Source: Microbacterium soli (GTDB taxonomy: Bacteria; Actinomycetota; Actinomycetes; Actinomycetales; Microbacteriaceae). From it: a stretch of DNA of 64,000 bases. How positions within the stretch are numbered: the first letter of the stretch is position 1; every line of letters starts with the position of its first letter. Made by a program: the position numbers and the translations under genes. The DNA lies in the NCBI RefSeq assembly GCF_039539005.1, contig NZ_BAABCP010000001.1:1302001-1366000 (forward strand), read 5' to 3'. Positions 27,889 through 36,406 of the stretch are shown here, in pieces. A model generated the notes under the pieces. The model ran no database searches and had not been told where the DNA came from. It was given only the letters and a program-made list of their open reading frames with translations.

Positions 27889-28910
27889 GCCGCACCTCCG
27901 GCGTCCCGCGCCGCGGCCAGGTCGAGTGCGACGTCGATGATGAGGTCCTCCTGGCCGCCGACCATGCGACGCCGTCCGACCTCCACGAGGATGTCCCTGG
28001 CGTCGAGCCCGTAGCGCTGTGCGGCGCGCTCGGCGTGCAGGAGGAAGCTGGAGTACACGCCCGCGTAGCCGAGGGTGAGGGTCTCGCGGTCCACGCGCAC
28101 CGGCCGGGTCTGCAGCGGGCGGATCAGCTCCTCCGCGGCGTCCTGCAGGGCGAACAGGTCGCAGGCGTGCTCCCAGCCCAGCAGGCTCGCGACGGCGATG
28201 AACGGCTCGATCGGGCAGTTCCCCGCGCCGGCTCCCTGCCCGGCGAGCGAGGCGTCGACGCGGTGCGCGCCGTGCTCGACGGCGGTGACGGAGTTGGCCA
28301 CCGACAGCGAGAGGTTCTCGTGGGCGTGGATGCCGATCTGCGTCTCGGGCGCCAGCACCGCGCGGTAGGCGTCGATCCGCTCCGCGACGTCGTGCATGGT
28401 GAGCCTGCCGCCGGAGTCGGTGACGTACACGCAGTGCGCGCCGTAGGACTCCATGAGCTTCGCCTGCTGCGCGAGCGATTCGGGGTCGTTCATGTGGCTC
28501 ATCATGAGGAAGCCGGACACGTCCATGCCGTGCTCGCGCGCCCAGGCGATGTGCTGCGCGGCGACGTCGGCCTCGGTGCAGTGGGTGGCCACGCGCACGC
28601 TCTGCACACCCAGGTCGCGGGCGCGCTCGAGGTCTTCGATCGTGCCGATGCCGGGGAGGATGAGGGTGGTGAGCCTGGCGTTCTTCACGACGTCGGCGGC
28701 TGCGGCGATCCACTGCAGGTCGGTGGCCGCACCGTGTCCGTAGGTCACGCTGGAGCCGCCCAGGCCGTCGCCGTGGGCGACCTCGATGGCGTCCACGCCG
28801 GCGGCGTCGAGCGCGGCGGCGATCGTGCGGACGTCGTCGATCGAGTAGCGGTGGCTGACGGCGTGCATGCCGTCGCGCAGGGTCACGTCCTGCACGTACA
28901 CACGGGTCAT
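27885..28910 (-). CDS. dmpG: 4-hydroxy-2-oxovalerate aldolase
   Basis: 341 residues. The HMGL-like TIM barrel begins [20 protein letters not shown] and carries [15 protein letters not shown] with the metal-binding histidines and the C-terminal communication domain. It splits 4-hydroxy-2-oxopentanoate to pyruvate and acetaldehyde and normally channels acetaldehyde to the dehydrogenase encoded next to it. Four-base overlaps at both ends indicate coupled translation. Confidence 0.95.
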   Translation of the reverse strand: MTRVYVQDVTLRDGMHAVSHRYSIDDVRTIAAALDAAGVDAIEVAHGDGLGGSSVTYGHGAATDLQWIAAAADVVKNARLTTLILPGIGTIEDLERARDLGVQSVRVATHCTEADVAAQHIAWAREHGMDVSGFLMMSHMNDPESLAQQAKLMESYGAHCVYVTDSGGRLTMHDVAERIDAYRAVLAPETQIGIHAHENLSLSVANSVTAVEHGAHRVDASLAGQGAGAGNCPIEPFIAVASLLGWEHACDLFALQDAAEELIRPLQTRPVRVDRETLTLGYAGVYSSFLLHAERAAQRYGLDARDILVEVGRRRMVGGQEDLIIDVALDLAAARDAGGAA

Positions 28911-29848
28911 GCGCTCTCCTCCGTCCTGTCCGACGCGCGGCCGGCGACGAGATGCTCGGCGGTGCGCAGCGCGGCGCTCGTCATGATGTCGAGATTGCCG
29001 GCGTACTCCGGCAGGTAGTGCCCGGCGCCGGCGACCTCCAGCAGCACGGTCACCCTGGTGCCGCGGAACGGTCCGCCCAGTGCCGGCACGTGGTCGTGCT
29101 CGACGGCGTCGAACTGCACCTGCTGCTTGAGGCGGTAGCCGCCGACGTACTCGCCGACCGCGGCGACCGTGTCCTGGATGGACCGCTGCACGGCATCCCG
29201 ATCCGCGTCGCCCTCGACCAGGCACAGCACGGTGTCGCGCATCATGAGCGGCGGCTCGGCGGGGTTCAGCACGATGATGGCCTTGCCGTGGCGGGCGCCG
29301 CCGACCTGCTCGATCGCGCGGGAGGTGGTCTCGGTGAACTCGTCGATGTTGGCGCGCGTGCCGGGGCCGGCCGACTTCGAGGCGATGGAGGCGACGATCT
29401 CGGCGTACGCGACCGGGGCGACGGCGGAGACGGCGGCGACGATAGGGACCGTCGCCTGACCGCCGCACGTGACCATGTTCACATTCTCGGCGTCGCGATG
29501 CGCGTCGATGTTGACGACCGGCACGACGTAGGGGCCGATGGCGGCCGGGGTCAGGTCGACCATGAGGCGGCCGGCGCCGCGGACGAGCTCGTCGTTGCGG
29601 GCGTGCGCGCCGGCGGACGTGGCGTCGAACACCAGCCGCACCTCGTCCCACTCCGGCATCCGCAGCAGCCCGTCCACCCCCTCGTGGGTGGTCGCGACGC
29701 CGAGGCGGCGCGCACGCGCCAGGCCGTCGGACGCCTCGTCGATGCCCGCCATCGCCGCGACGTGCAGCGTGGAGGACAGCCTCTTGACCTTGATGAGCAG
29801 ATCGGTCCCGATGTTCCCCGAGCCGATGATGGCGACGCCGACGGTCAT
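28907..29848 (-). CDS. dmpF: Acetaldehyde dehydrogenase (acetylating)
   Basis: 313 residues. The N-terminal NAD-binding motif is [17 protein letters not shown] and the catalytic cysteine is in [16 protein letters not shown]. The enzyme oxidises acetaldehyde to acetyl-CoA in complex with the aldolase. It matches the BphJ/DmpF length and features. It overlaps both neighbours by four bases. Confidence 0.95.
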   Translation of the reverse strand: MTVGVAIIGSGNIGTDLLIKVKRLSSTLHVAAMAGIDEASDGLARARRLGVATTHEGVDGLLRMPEWDEVRLVFDATSAGAHARNDELVRGAGRLMVDLTPAAIGPYVVPVVNIDAHRDAENVNMVTCGGQATVPIVAAVSAVAPVAYAEIVASIASKSAGPGTRANIDEFTETTSRAIEQVGGARHGKAIIVLNPAEPPLMMRDTVLCLVEGDADRDAVQRSIQDTVAAVGEYVGGYRLKQQVQFDAVEHDHVPALGGPFRGTRVTVLLEVAGAGHYLPEYAGNLDIMTSAALRTAEHLVAGRASDRTEESA

Positions 29849-30672
29849 GCCGTGGCTCCTTCCTTCGAGACGGATGCCCGGAAGTCGGCGTGCACATCGC
29901 CGAGACCGTCCAGGCGGGCCCGGTGCACCCCGGGCCGAGCGATGACCATGGGCCCCAGTGCGCCGGACAGGATGACCTCGCCGGCCCGCAGCGGGGCGCC
30001 GCGCCGGGCGACCTCACGGGCGAGCCACGCGACGGCGATGACCGGACTGCCCAGGCACGCGGCGCCCGAGCCGGTGGACACCGGGTCCCCGCCGTGCTCC
30101 AGCGTCGCGCCGACCTCGCCGAGATCCAGCCCGACCAGGCTGCGCGGCGTGGTGCCGAGGACGACGGCGCCGCTGGACGCGTTGTCCGCGATGGTGTCGG
30201 CCAGTCGGATGTCCCAGTCGGCGATGCGCGAATCGACGATCTCGATCGCCGGCAGCACGAACTCCGTCGCACGCAGCACGTCCGCGACGTGGGCGACGGG
30301 GGAGTCCAGGTCCCGCCCGAGCACGAAGGCGACCTCCGCCTCGACCTTGGGCTGCAGGAAGCGGCCGATGTCGATGGGCTCGCGGTCGGCGAAGATCATG
30401 TCGTCGAACAGCACGCCGAAGTCGGGGGAGTCCACGCCGAGCTGCCGCTGCACGGCGAGGGAGGTCAGGCCGATCTTGCGGCCCACCAGCCGATGCCCGG
30501 CCGCGAGCCGGCGGGCGGTGCGCAGCGACTGCACGGCGTAGGCCGCGTCCTGATCGGTCTCGCCGATCAGATCGCGCACCGGGGCGCAGGGCACGCCGGT
30601 GTCGGCGGCCTGCTGCAGCCGGGCGTCGGCGGCCCGGATGGCCTCCGTCGCTTCTGCGTCGATGGTGTTCAC
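29845..30672 (-). CDS. dmpE: 2-oxopent-4-enoate hydratase
   Basis: 275 residues of the hydratase/decarboxylase family ([65 protein letters not shown]). It adds water to 2-oxopent-4-enoate to give 4-hydroxy-2-oxopentanoate. The chosen start is GTG at 30672, which overlaps the stop of the aldehyde dehydrogenase gene by four bases (GTGA). The FGVLFDDM motif is more like hydratases than decarboxylases, the basis for separating it from its paralogue at 27124-27888. Confidence 0.85.
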   Translation of the reverse strand: MNTIDAEATEAIRAADARLQQAADTGVPCAPVRDLIGETDQDAAYAVQSLRTARRLAAGHRLVGRKIGLTSLAVQRQLGVDSPDFGVLFDDMIFADREPIDIGRFLQPKVEAEVAFVLGRDLDSPVAHVADVLRATEFVLPAIEIVDSRIADWDIRLADTIADNASSGAVVLGTTPRSLVGLDLGEVGATLEHGGDPVSTGSGAACLGSPVIAVAWLAREVARRGAPLRAGEVILSGALGPMVIARPGVHRARLDGLGDVHADFRASVSKEGATA

Positions 30673-32177
30673 AGCTGCACGCACACGTTCGTCGGCTCGG
30701 TGTAGAAGGCCATCGAGTGCATCCCGCCCTCCCGGCCGATGCCGGACAGTCCGGTTCCGCCGAAGGGGCTGCGCAGGTCGCGCAGGTACCAGGTGTTCAC
30801 CCAGGACATCCCCACGCGCATGCGCTGCGCGACACGGTGGCCGCGGCTGAGGTCGCTGGTCCAGGTCACCGCGGCCAGCCCGTACTCGGTGTCGTTGGCG
30901 AGGGCCACGGCCTCGTCCTCGCTGTCGAAGGGGATCAGCGCGGCGGCGGGGCCGAACACCTCCTCGCGCACGGTCCGGCTGGTGTTGTCCAGTCCCGTCC
31001 ACAGGGTGGGCTGGATCCACGATCCGTCGTCGAGGCCGTCGCCGAGCGTGGGGATGCCGCCGCCGGCGAGCAGCTCGGCGCCCTCCTCGATCGCGAGCTC
31101 GTAGTAGGAGAGGACCTTGTCCCGATGGGTCCGGGAGATCAGCGGCCCGGTGGTGGTCGCGGGGTTCTCGGGGCGGCCCAGGCGCAGCCGGTTCGCCTGC
31201 TCGGCGAGCCCGTCGGCCACGTCGGCGAACACCGAGCGCTCCACGTAGATGCGCTCGGTGCACAGGCACACCTGCCCCGTGTTGAGGTAGGTGGAGCGCG
31301 CGAGTCCGGCGATCGCGGCGTCGAGGTCGGCGTCGGCGAACACCACGGCGGCGTTCTTGCCGCCCAGCTCGAAGGAGACCGGTCGCACCCGCGGGGCGAC
31401 GGCCCTCATGATCGCCGATCCCGTGGACGACTCTCCGGTGAAGGTCACCCCGTCGATGCCGGGATGGGTCGTGAGCATCTCACCGGCGGAGTCCGGACCG
31501 AACCCGTGCACGACGTTGACGACGCCGGCGGGCACACCGGCCTCGAGCAGGATCTCCGCCAGCAGCGTCGCCGACGACGGGGTGTCCTCGGAGGGCTTGA
31601 TGACGACGGTGTTGCCGGAGATGAGCGCGGGGGCCAGCTTCCAGGTCAGCAGCAGCAGCGGCAGGTTCCAGGGGACGATCACGGCGACCACGCCCAGCGG
31701 CTTGCGCACGGCGTAGTTCAGCGCCTTCCGACCGTCCGGCAGCTCGGTCAGGTACGAGTCCAGGCCGGCGGCCGAACCGGTGTCGGCGAAGGATCGGAAG
31801 TTGGCGGAGGCCCGGGCGACGTCCAGATCCCGGGCCAGGGCCACGGGTTTGCCGGTGTCGCCGACCTCGGCGGCGACCAGCTCCGCGGAGCGGCGGTCGA
31901 TCATGTCGGCGGCCCGGCGCATCAGCCGGGCGCGGTCGGCCGTCGACATCCGCCCCCACGGCCCGTCGAGGGCGGTGCGGGCGGCGGCGACGGCACGATC
32001 GACGTGCTCGCGGCCCGCCTCGTGCACGTCGGCGATGACCGTGCCGTCGACCGGGTTGATCTTGGGGAAGGTCCGCACGCCGTCCACGTGCTCGCCGTCG
32101 ATCACGTTGCGGATCGCGCGGCGCTCGCCGTCCGGCGCGGCGGGCGCCGACAGCGGTGAGATCGTCTGGGAGGCCAT
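30669..32177 (-). CDS. 2-aminomuconate / 2-hydroxymuconate semialdehyde dehydrogenase
   Basis: 502 residues of the aldehyde dehydrogenase superfamily. Key parts are PWNLPLLLLTWKLAPAL, the NAD loop FTGESSTG, the catalytic glutamate in FELGGKNAA and the catalytic cysteine in NTGQVCLCTERIYV. In this operon it oxidises 2-aminomuconate semialdehyde to 2-aminomuconate. It is the first gene of the nine-gene operon; TAGCCT lies six bases before its ATG, so the operon mRNA appears to be leaderless. Confidence 0.92.
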   Translation of the reverse strand: MASQTISPLSAPAAPDGERRAIRNVIDGEHVDGVRTFPKINPVDGTVIADVHEAGREHVDRAVAAARTALDGPWGRMSTADRARLMRRAADMIDRRSAELVAAEVGDTGKPVALARDLDVARASANFRSFADTGSAAGLDSYLTELPDGRKALNYAVRKPLGVVAVIVPWNLPLLLLTWKLAPALISGNTVVIKPSEDTPSSATLLAEILLEAGVPAGVVNVVHGFGPDSAGEMLTTHPGIDGVTFTGESSTGSAIMRAVAPRVRPVSFELGGKNAAVVFADADLDAAIAGLARSTYLNTGQVCLCTERIYVERSVFADVADGLAEQANRLRLGRPENPATTTGPLISRTHRDKVLSYYELAIEEGAELLAGGGIPTLGDGLDDGSWIQPTLWTGLDNTSRTVREEVFGPAAALIPFDSEDEAVALANDTEYGLAAVTWTSDLSRGHRVAQRMRVGMSWVNTWYLRDLRSPFGGTGLSGIGREGGMHSMAFYTEPTNVCVQL

Positions 32178-32183
32178 GGGCTC

Positions 32184-32213
32184 AGGCTAGGAAGAGAAGA
32201 GGGATGCCGACAA
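32184..32213 (-). promoter_or_regulatory. Promoter of the kynurenine/aminomuconate operon
   Basis: On the minus strand, -35 TTGTCG (32213 to 32208) and -10 TAGCCT (32189 to 32184) are 18 bases apart. The -10 box is six bases from the ATG at 32177, so transcription starts at or next to the start codon. Confidence 0.65.
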
Positions 32214-32235
32214 ATACCTCTCTTGGCGCTGTGCC

Positions 32236-32254
32236 ATGCCTGAACGGCTATAGT
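32236..32254. promoter_or_regulatory. LysR-type regulator box, copy 1
   Basis: ATGCCTGAACGGCTATAGT contains an imperfect dyad of the T-N11-A kind. Its centre is about 68 bases upstream of the predicted operon start at 32177, the standard activator position for LysR regulators, and it overlaps the lysR -10 box (TATAGT, 32249-32254), the standard arrangement for self-repression. A second copy with 17 of 19 bases identical is at 33199. Confidence 0.65.
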
Positions 32255-32261
32255 GCCCTGC

Positions 32262-33206
32262 ATGGCAACCGATCGACTCCTCGACGGCCGGGTCAAGATC
32301 CGGCATCTCGTGCTCGTCACCGCGGTGGCGGATGCCGGAACGTTGGTCCGCGCCGCCGAGACGCTGCACATCACCCAGCCCGTCGTCACCCGCGGGCTGC
32401 GCGAGCTGGAGGACGTGCTGGGGGTGCGGCTGTTCGACCGGCTGCCGCGCGGCGTCTCGCCCACGCCCTACGGAGTGTCGTTCATCGAGCACGCCCGTTC
32501 GGTGCTCGCCGAGCTGCGCTCGGCGGGCGAGGAGGTGCGGCTGCTGAGATCCGGTCAGCTCGGGACGGTGACCGTGGGCACCCACCTGGCCGGCTCCAAC
32601 CTGCTCCTGCCCCGGGCCATCGCGACGCTGAAGGCGCAGCATCCGAAGCTCACCGTGGTCGTGCGCGAGGGCACCCCGGACATGCTCGAGCAGCTGCTGC
32701 TGACCGGCGATCTCGACCTCACCGTCGGCCGTCTCTCGCCCACGGTTCCGGGGAGGCTGCAGCAGGAGCGCCTGCACCAGGAGCCCATCCGTCTGGTGGC
32801 CCGCGCCGGGCATCCGGTCGTGGGCACGGCGGACGCGTCGTCGCTGGCGGCCCTCATCCGCTATCCGTGGATCTTCCCCGTCGCCCAGACGGCGCTGCGC
32901 GCCGAGCTCGAGGCGGTGTTCTTCCAGGAGGGACTGCCGGTGCCCGCGGACCGGGTCGAGTGCACCTCGATGCTCACCCTCCGCAACCTTCTCGTGTCCA
33001 CCGACGTCATCGCCGCACTGCCGATGTTCATCGCCGCCGACGACAGCCAGCTGCGCCTGCTGCCGACCCCGCTCAGCTCGATCCGCCGCCATGTCGGCAT
33101 CACGAGGGCGAAGGACAGATCGCCCTCTCCGGCCGCGGCGGTGCTGCTCACGCACCTGCGGGAGGAGGGCGCGCGACTGGCCGAGCAGGAAACCAGGTAT
33201 GCCTGA
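32262..33206 (+). CDS. LysR family transcriptional regulator, PcaQ/GbpR-like
   Basis: About 314 residues. The N-terminal winged helix (VKIRHLVLVTAVADAGTLVR, then ETLHITQPVVTRGLRELED) starts with the KIRHL phrase common in PcaQ and GbpR-type regulators. The C-terminal co-inducer domain has TVTVGTHLAGSNLLLPRAI. ATG 32262 is chosen because TATAGT ends seven bases before it (leaderless). It is divergent from the kynurenine operon and is its likely activator; the inducer may be a pathway intermediate. Confidence 0.93.
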   Translation: MATDRLLDGRVKIRHLVLVTAVADAGTLVRAAETLHITQPVVTRGLRELEDVLGVRLFDRLPRGVSPTPYGVSFIEHARSVLAELRSAGEEVRLLRSGQLGTVTVGTHLAGSNLLLPRAIATLKAQHPKLTVVVREGTPDMLEQLLLTGDLDLTVGRLSPTVPGRLQQERLHQEPIRLVARAGHPVVGTADASSLAALIRYPWIFPVAQTALRAELEAVFFQEGLPVPADRVECTSMLTLRNLLVSTDVIAALPMFIAADDSQLRLLPTPLSSIRRHVGITRAKDRSPSPAAAVLLTHLREEGARLAEQETRYA

Positions 33207-33217
33207 ACGGTCATAGT
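33199..33217. promoter_or_regulatory. LysR-type regulator box, copy 2
   Basis: ATGCCTGAACGGTCATAGT differs from copy 1 at two bases only. With the base before it the element reads as TATG-N10-CATA, a clean dyad. It overlaps the lysR stop codon and lies about 100 bases before the LVIVD-repeat gene, so the same LysR protein probably controls the LVIVD-MFS pair. Confidence 0.55.
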
Positions 33218-33317
33218 TCGAAGCGATAAGGATATTGGACAGCATCGCACCGCTCGGGTGACGCTGTGGTGGACGACATGACGTCGTGATGATCTCACCA
33301 CAGCCGATGGAGGCGAC

Positions 33318-34925
33318 ATGGCCGGCTCACCCTACGTGCCCGATGCGAAGAAGTACCGCCCCGAGGACTTTCCGCGAGTCGACGGCGAGCCCGCCGATCC
33401 GGAACCCGGCAGCTGGGGCATGCAGCCCGACGGCACCTTCCTGCCGCCCGCGCACAGCCCCTCCGTCCCGCGCGACGTGTTCGTCGACTGGCCCGGCCAG
33501 CTCGACCACTACGACGAGGAGACCTACAGCCTCAACACCGAGGTGGAGGCGTTCTACCCGATCGTCGTGAACACCAGCCACTCCTGGCAGTGCATCTACG
33601 ACTGGGACGGCAAGCGGTACATGCTGCACTACGGCGGCGGCAACCACTGGAAGCTCTACGACATCACCGACCCCCGCGCCCTGACGATCGTCGACGAGGA
33701 GCAGTGGGGCTGGGGCGACCCGCGCCCCGAGTTCGGCGCCACCACCGTGCAGTGGAACGAGCGGCTCGGCAAGCACATCGCCATCCAGGCCAGCGAGACC
33801 CCGCGCTACTTCCTCAACGGCCGAGTCGCCAACAAGTGGCTCGACGACACCGTCGAGGGTCAGCTCAAGCAGTGGGAGGGCCTGCGCGGCTTCCGCACCT
33901 TCGAGATGAACGGTCCGAGCCCGCGCGACTGGACGCTGCTGACCGAGGTCTCCACCGACCCCAACCACTCTCCGGGCGAGATCCAGGAGGGCAACGGCGT
34001 CCTCGACCTTCCGGTCTACTACGGCGACAAGTACCTGTTCGTCGCGACGGCGCCCGACAACACCTTCACCAACCAGCCCTACCGGACCACCCTGTGGACA
34101 GCCGGGCACGCCGCCTACGACGTCTCCGACCCGGCCGCTCCGCGGCTGCTGTCCACGTGGTGGGTGCCCGGCTCGCGCGCCGGCGAGGAGGACGACTCCC
34201 CGTACCTGGCCACCAACGAGCGGTGGAACAACAAGACGTCGTGGTTCGGCTCCCGAATGGGCGTCTTCATGCCGCGCTCGGTCGAGTCCGGCTGGAAGTA
34301 CGCCTACGCGGCGCAGGGCGGTCAGGGCTTCTTCGTGCTCGACGTCTCCGACCCCGCGAACATCCACCACGTCGGCTGGTGCCACCTGCCCGTCAGCGTC
34401 GCCGGCACCGAGGGCGACAACGTCGACACGACCCAGGTCGAGGAGACCGGCTACGTCTACGTGTCGGGCTACCCCATGAACACCGACTGCTACGAGCCCG
34501 CCAAGGAGATCTACCAGATCGACGTCAGCGATCCGACGAACCCGCGCGTGGTGCGGACGCTGCCCCGCCCGGTCCCGCCGGCGGGTGCGAAGATCACCGA
34601 CTACGCGCAGCGCCGTGGCTCGTTCGGGCCCAAGCGCTCGGGCTACTTCACCAACACCGGCACACCGCACGGCGGCGTCATCCCCTACGCGTTCTACGCC
34701 GGCGGGCTGCAGATCTTCGACGTCAACGACCCGGAGAACCCCACGGTGGGCGCCTACTTCGTGCCCCCGATGGGGCTCAAGCAGGACGACGACATGGCCG
34801 CGCCCGTGCACGGCATCTTCGTGGAGTGGGATCGCAACATCATCTGGCTGTTCGCGAACCACGGCATCTACGCCATCTCCACCAGCTACCTCGGCGAGCC
34901 CGTCATCGGAGTCCCCGGATCCTGA
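33318..34925 (+). CDS. LVIVD-repeat (beta-propeller-like) protein of unknown function
   Basis: 535 residues, with no signal peptide. Several blades share the pattern of LVIVD repeats: AAYDVSDPAAPRLLSTW, GFFVLDVSDPANIHHVGW, IYQIDVSDPTNPRVVRTL and GLQIFDVNDPENPTVGAY. The chain is unusually rich in tryptophan and tyrosine. The function is not known; related proteins occur beside aromatic or terpenoid catabolic genes, but I cannot assign a reaction. It probably forms an operon with the MFS gene (one shared base) and may belong to the LysR regulon through the box at 33199. Confidence 0.75.
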   Translation: MAGSPYVPDAKKYRPEDFPRVDGEPADPEPGSWGMQPDGTFLPPAHSPSVPRDVFVDWPGQLDHYDEETYSLNTEVEAFYPIVVNTSHSWQCIYDWDGKRYMLHYGGGNHWKLYDITDPRALTIVDEEQWGWGDPRPEFGATTVQWNERLGKHIAIQASETPRYFLNGRVANKWLDDTVEGQLKQWEGLRGFRTFEMNGPSPRDWTLLTEVSTDPNHSPGEIQEGNGVLDLPVYYGDKYLFVATAPDNTFTNQPYRTTLWTAGHAAYDVSDPAAPRLLSTWWVPGSRAGEEDDSPYLATNERWNNKTSWFGSRMGVFMPRSVESGWKYAYAAQGGQGFFVLDVSDPANIHHVGWCHLPVSVAGTEGDNVDTTQVEETGYVYVSGYPMNTDCYEPAKEIYQIDVSDPTNPRVVRTLPRPVPPAGAKITDYAQRRGSFGPKRSGYFTNTGTPHGGVIPYAFYAGGLQIFDVNDPENPTVGAYFVPPMGLKQDDDMAAPVHGIFVEWDRNIIWLFANHGIYAISTSYLGEPVIGVPGS

Positions 34926-36406
34926 TGGAGACCTCCGCCCGGCCCTGGTCCGCCCTCTGGGCGCTGCTCATCGGCTTCTTCATGATCCTGATGGACACGA
35001 CCATCGTGTCCATCGCGAACCCGGCGATCCTCGCCGCGTTCGCCGCGGATCTCAGCCTTGTGATCTGGGCGACCAGCGCGTACCTGCTCGCGTACGCCGC
35101 GCCGCTGCTGATCACCGGCCGACTGGGCGACCGCTTCGGTCCGAAGCGGGTCTACCTCGCGGGTCTCGCGGTGTTCACCCTGGCATCGCTGGCCTGCGGG
35201 CTGGCGGGCTCGATCGGGGTGCTGGTGGCGGTCCGTGCCGTCCAGGGCATCGGGGCGGCCATGATGACCCCGCAGACCATGGCCATCATCACGCGCATCT
35301 TCCCTCCGCAGGGTCGGGGCGCGGCGATGGGGCTGTGGGGCAGCGTGGCCGGTGTCGCGACGCTCGTGGGCCCGTTGCTGGGCGGCGTGCTCGTGCAGAC
35401 GCTCGGCTGGGAGTGGATCTTCTTCGTCAACGTGCCCGTGGGCGTGGTCGGCTTCATCGCCGCCTGGCGGCTCGTCCCCGCGCTGTCGACCCGCGCGCAC
35501 CGGATCGACGGGCTCGGGGTCGCGCTCTCGGGGGTCGGGATGCTGTTCCTCGTGTTCGCGATCCAGGAGGGCCGCTCCTTCGACTGGGGCGTCATCGCCG
35601 GGATCGTGAGCATTCCCGGGCTCCTCATCGCCGGCATCGTGCTGATCGTCCTGTTCCTCGTGTGGCAGCGGGTCATGCGCGGCGAGCCGCTGCTGCCGCT
35701 GACGCTGTTCCGGGACCGCAGCTTCTCGCTGTCGAACGCGGCGATCTTCCTCGTCGGCATCGCGATCACGGCCCTGCCGATCCCGCTCGCCTTCTACTTC
35801 CAGGATGCCCGGGGGCTCACCCCCACGGTCGCGGCGCTCATGATCGCGCCCATGGCGGTGGTCTCCGGCATCCTCGGGCCGTACATCGGACGGCTCACCG
35901 ACCGCATCGGACCCCGCTGGGTCACCTGCGGGTGCGCGCTGTCCGCGGCGGGAGCGCTGACCTGGTACGCGCTCTCGCTGAGCGCAGACGCGCCGCTGGG
36001 GATGCTCCTGCTCCCCTCCGCCGTGCTGGGCGTCGGGGTCGCGGGGATCTTCGCCCCGGTCGCCTCGAGCGCGACGCGCAACCTGCCGCGCGAGCTGGCG
36101 GGGGCGGGGTCGGGCGCGTACAGCGCCATCCGCCAGGTCGGGTCGGTGCTGGGCTCGGCGGCCGTCGCTGCGGTGATGGCGATGCGGATCGCGGCCGAGG
36201 CGCCGGGCGCCGCCGGCGCGGGATCCGCCGGGCGCGCTCCCGCGGACGTCGCCGGCTATGCGGCCGCACTCGGTCAGTCGCTCTGGCTGCCGGCATCCGC
36301 GTTCCTGCTGTGCGCGGTCGTGGTGGCGTTCTATCCGCCCCTCGCACGCACCGCATTGATTCAAACTGGATCCAGTATTCAAACGATGAATGGAGGCCGC
36401 CGATGA
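34925..36406 (+). CDS. MFS transporter, DHA2 (14-TM, EmrB/QacA) type
   Basis: 493 residues with about 14 hydrophobic segments. The typical opening (LLIGFFMILMDTTIVSIANP), the motif A-like GRLGDRFGPKRVYLAGL and motif C (WGSVAGVATLVGPLLGG) identify the drug:proton antiporter-2 family. Members export drugs or aromatic compounds. Its ATG shares one base with the LVIVD gene stop. The 3' end of the gene holds the regulon element at 36366-36382, so the last 13 codons encode IQTGSSIQT, which looks unlike a usual transporter tail. The stop overlaps the ATPase start (ATGA). Confidence 0.88.
   Translation: METSARPWSALWALLIGFFMILMDTTIVSIANPAILAAFAADLSLVIWATSAYLLAYAAPLLITGRLGDRFGPKRVYLAGLAVFTLASLACGLAGSIGVLVAVRAVQGIGAAMMTPQTMAIITRIFPPQGRGAAMGLWGSVAGVATLVGPLLGGVLVQTLGWEWIFFVNVPVGVVGFIAAWRLVPALSTRAHRIDGLGVALSGVGMLFLVFAIQEGRSFDWGVIAGIVSIPGLLIAGIVLIVLFLVWQRVMRGEPLLPLTLFRDRSFSLSNAAIFLVGIAITALPIPLAFYFQDARGLTPTVAALMIAPMAVVSGILGPYIGRLTDRIGPRWVTCGCALSAAGALTWYALSLSADAPLGMLLLPSAVLGVGVAGIFAPVASSATRNLPRELAGAGSGAYSAIRQVGSVLGSAAVAAVMAMRIAAEAPGAAGAGSAGRAPADVAGYAAALGQSLWLPASAFLLCAVVVAFYPPLARTALIQTGSSIQTMNGGRR
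36366..36382. promoter_or_regulatory. Regulon element, copy A (before the PotABCD-type importer)
   Basis: CTGGATCCAGTATTCAA matches the consensus TTGGATCCAGWATCCAA at 15 of 17 positions. It lies inside the last codons of the MFS gene and 20 bases before the ATPase ATG. Confidence 0.7.
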
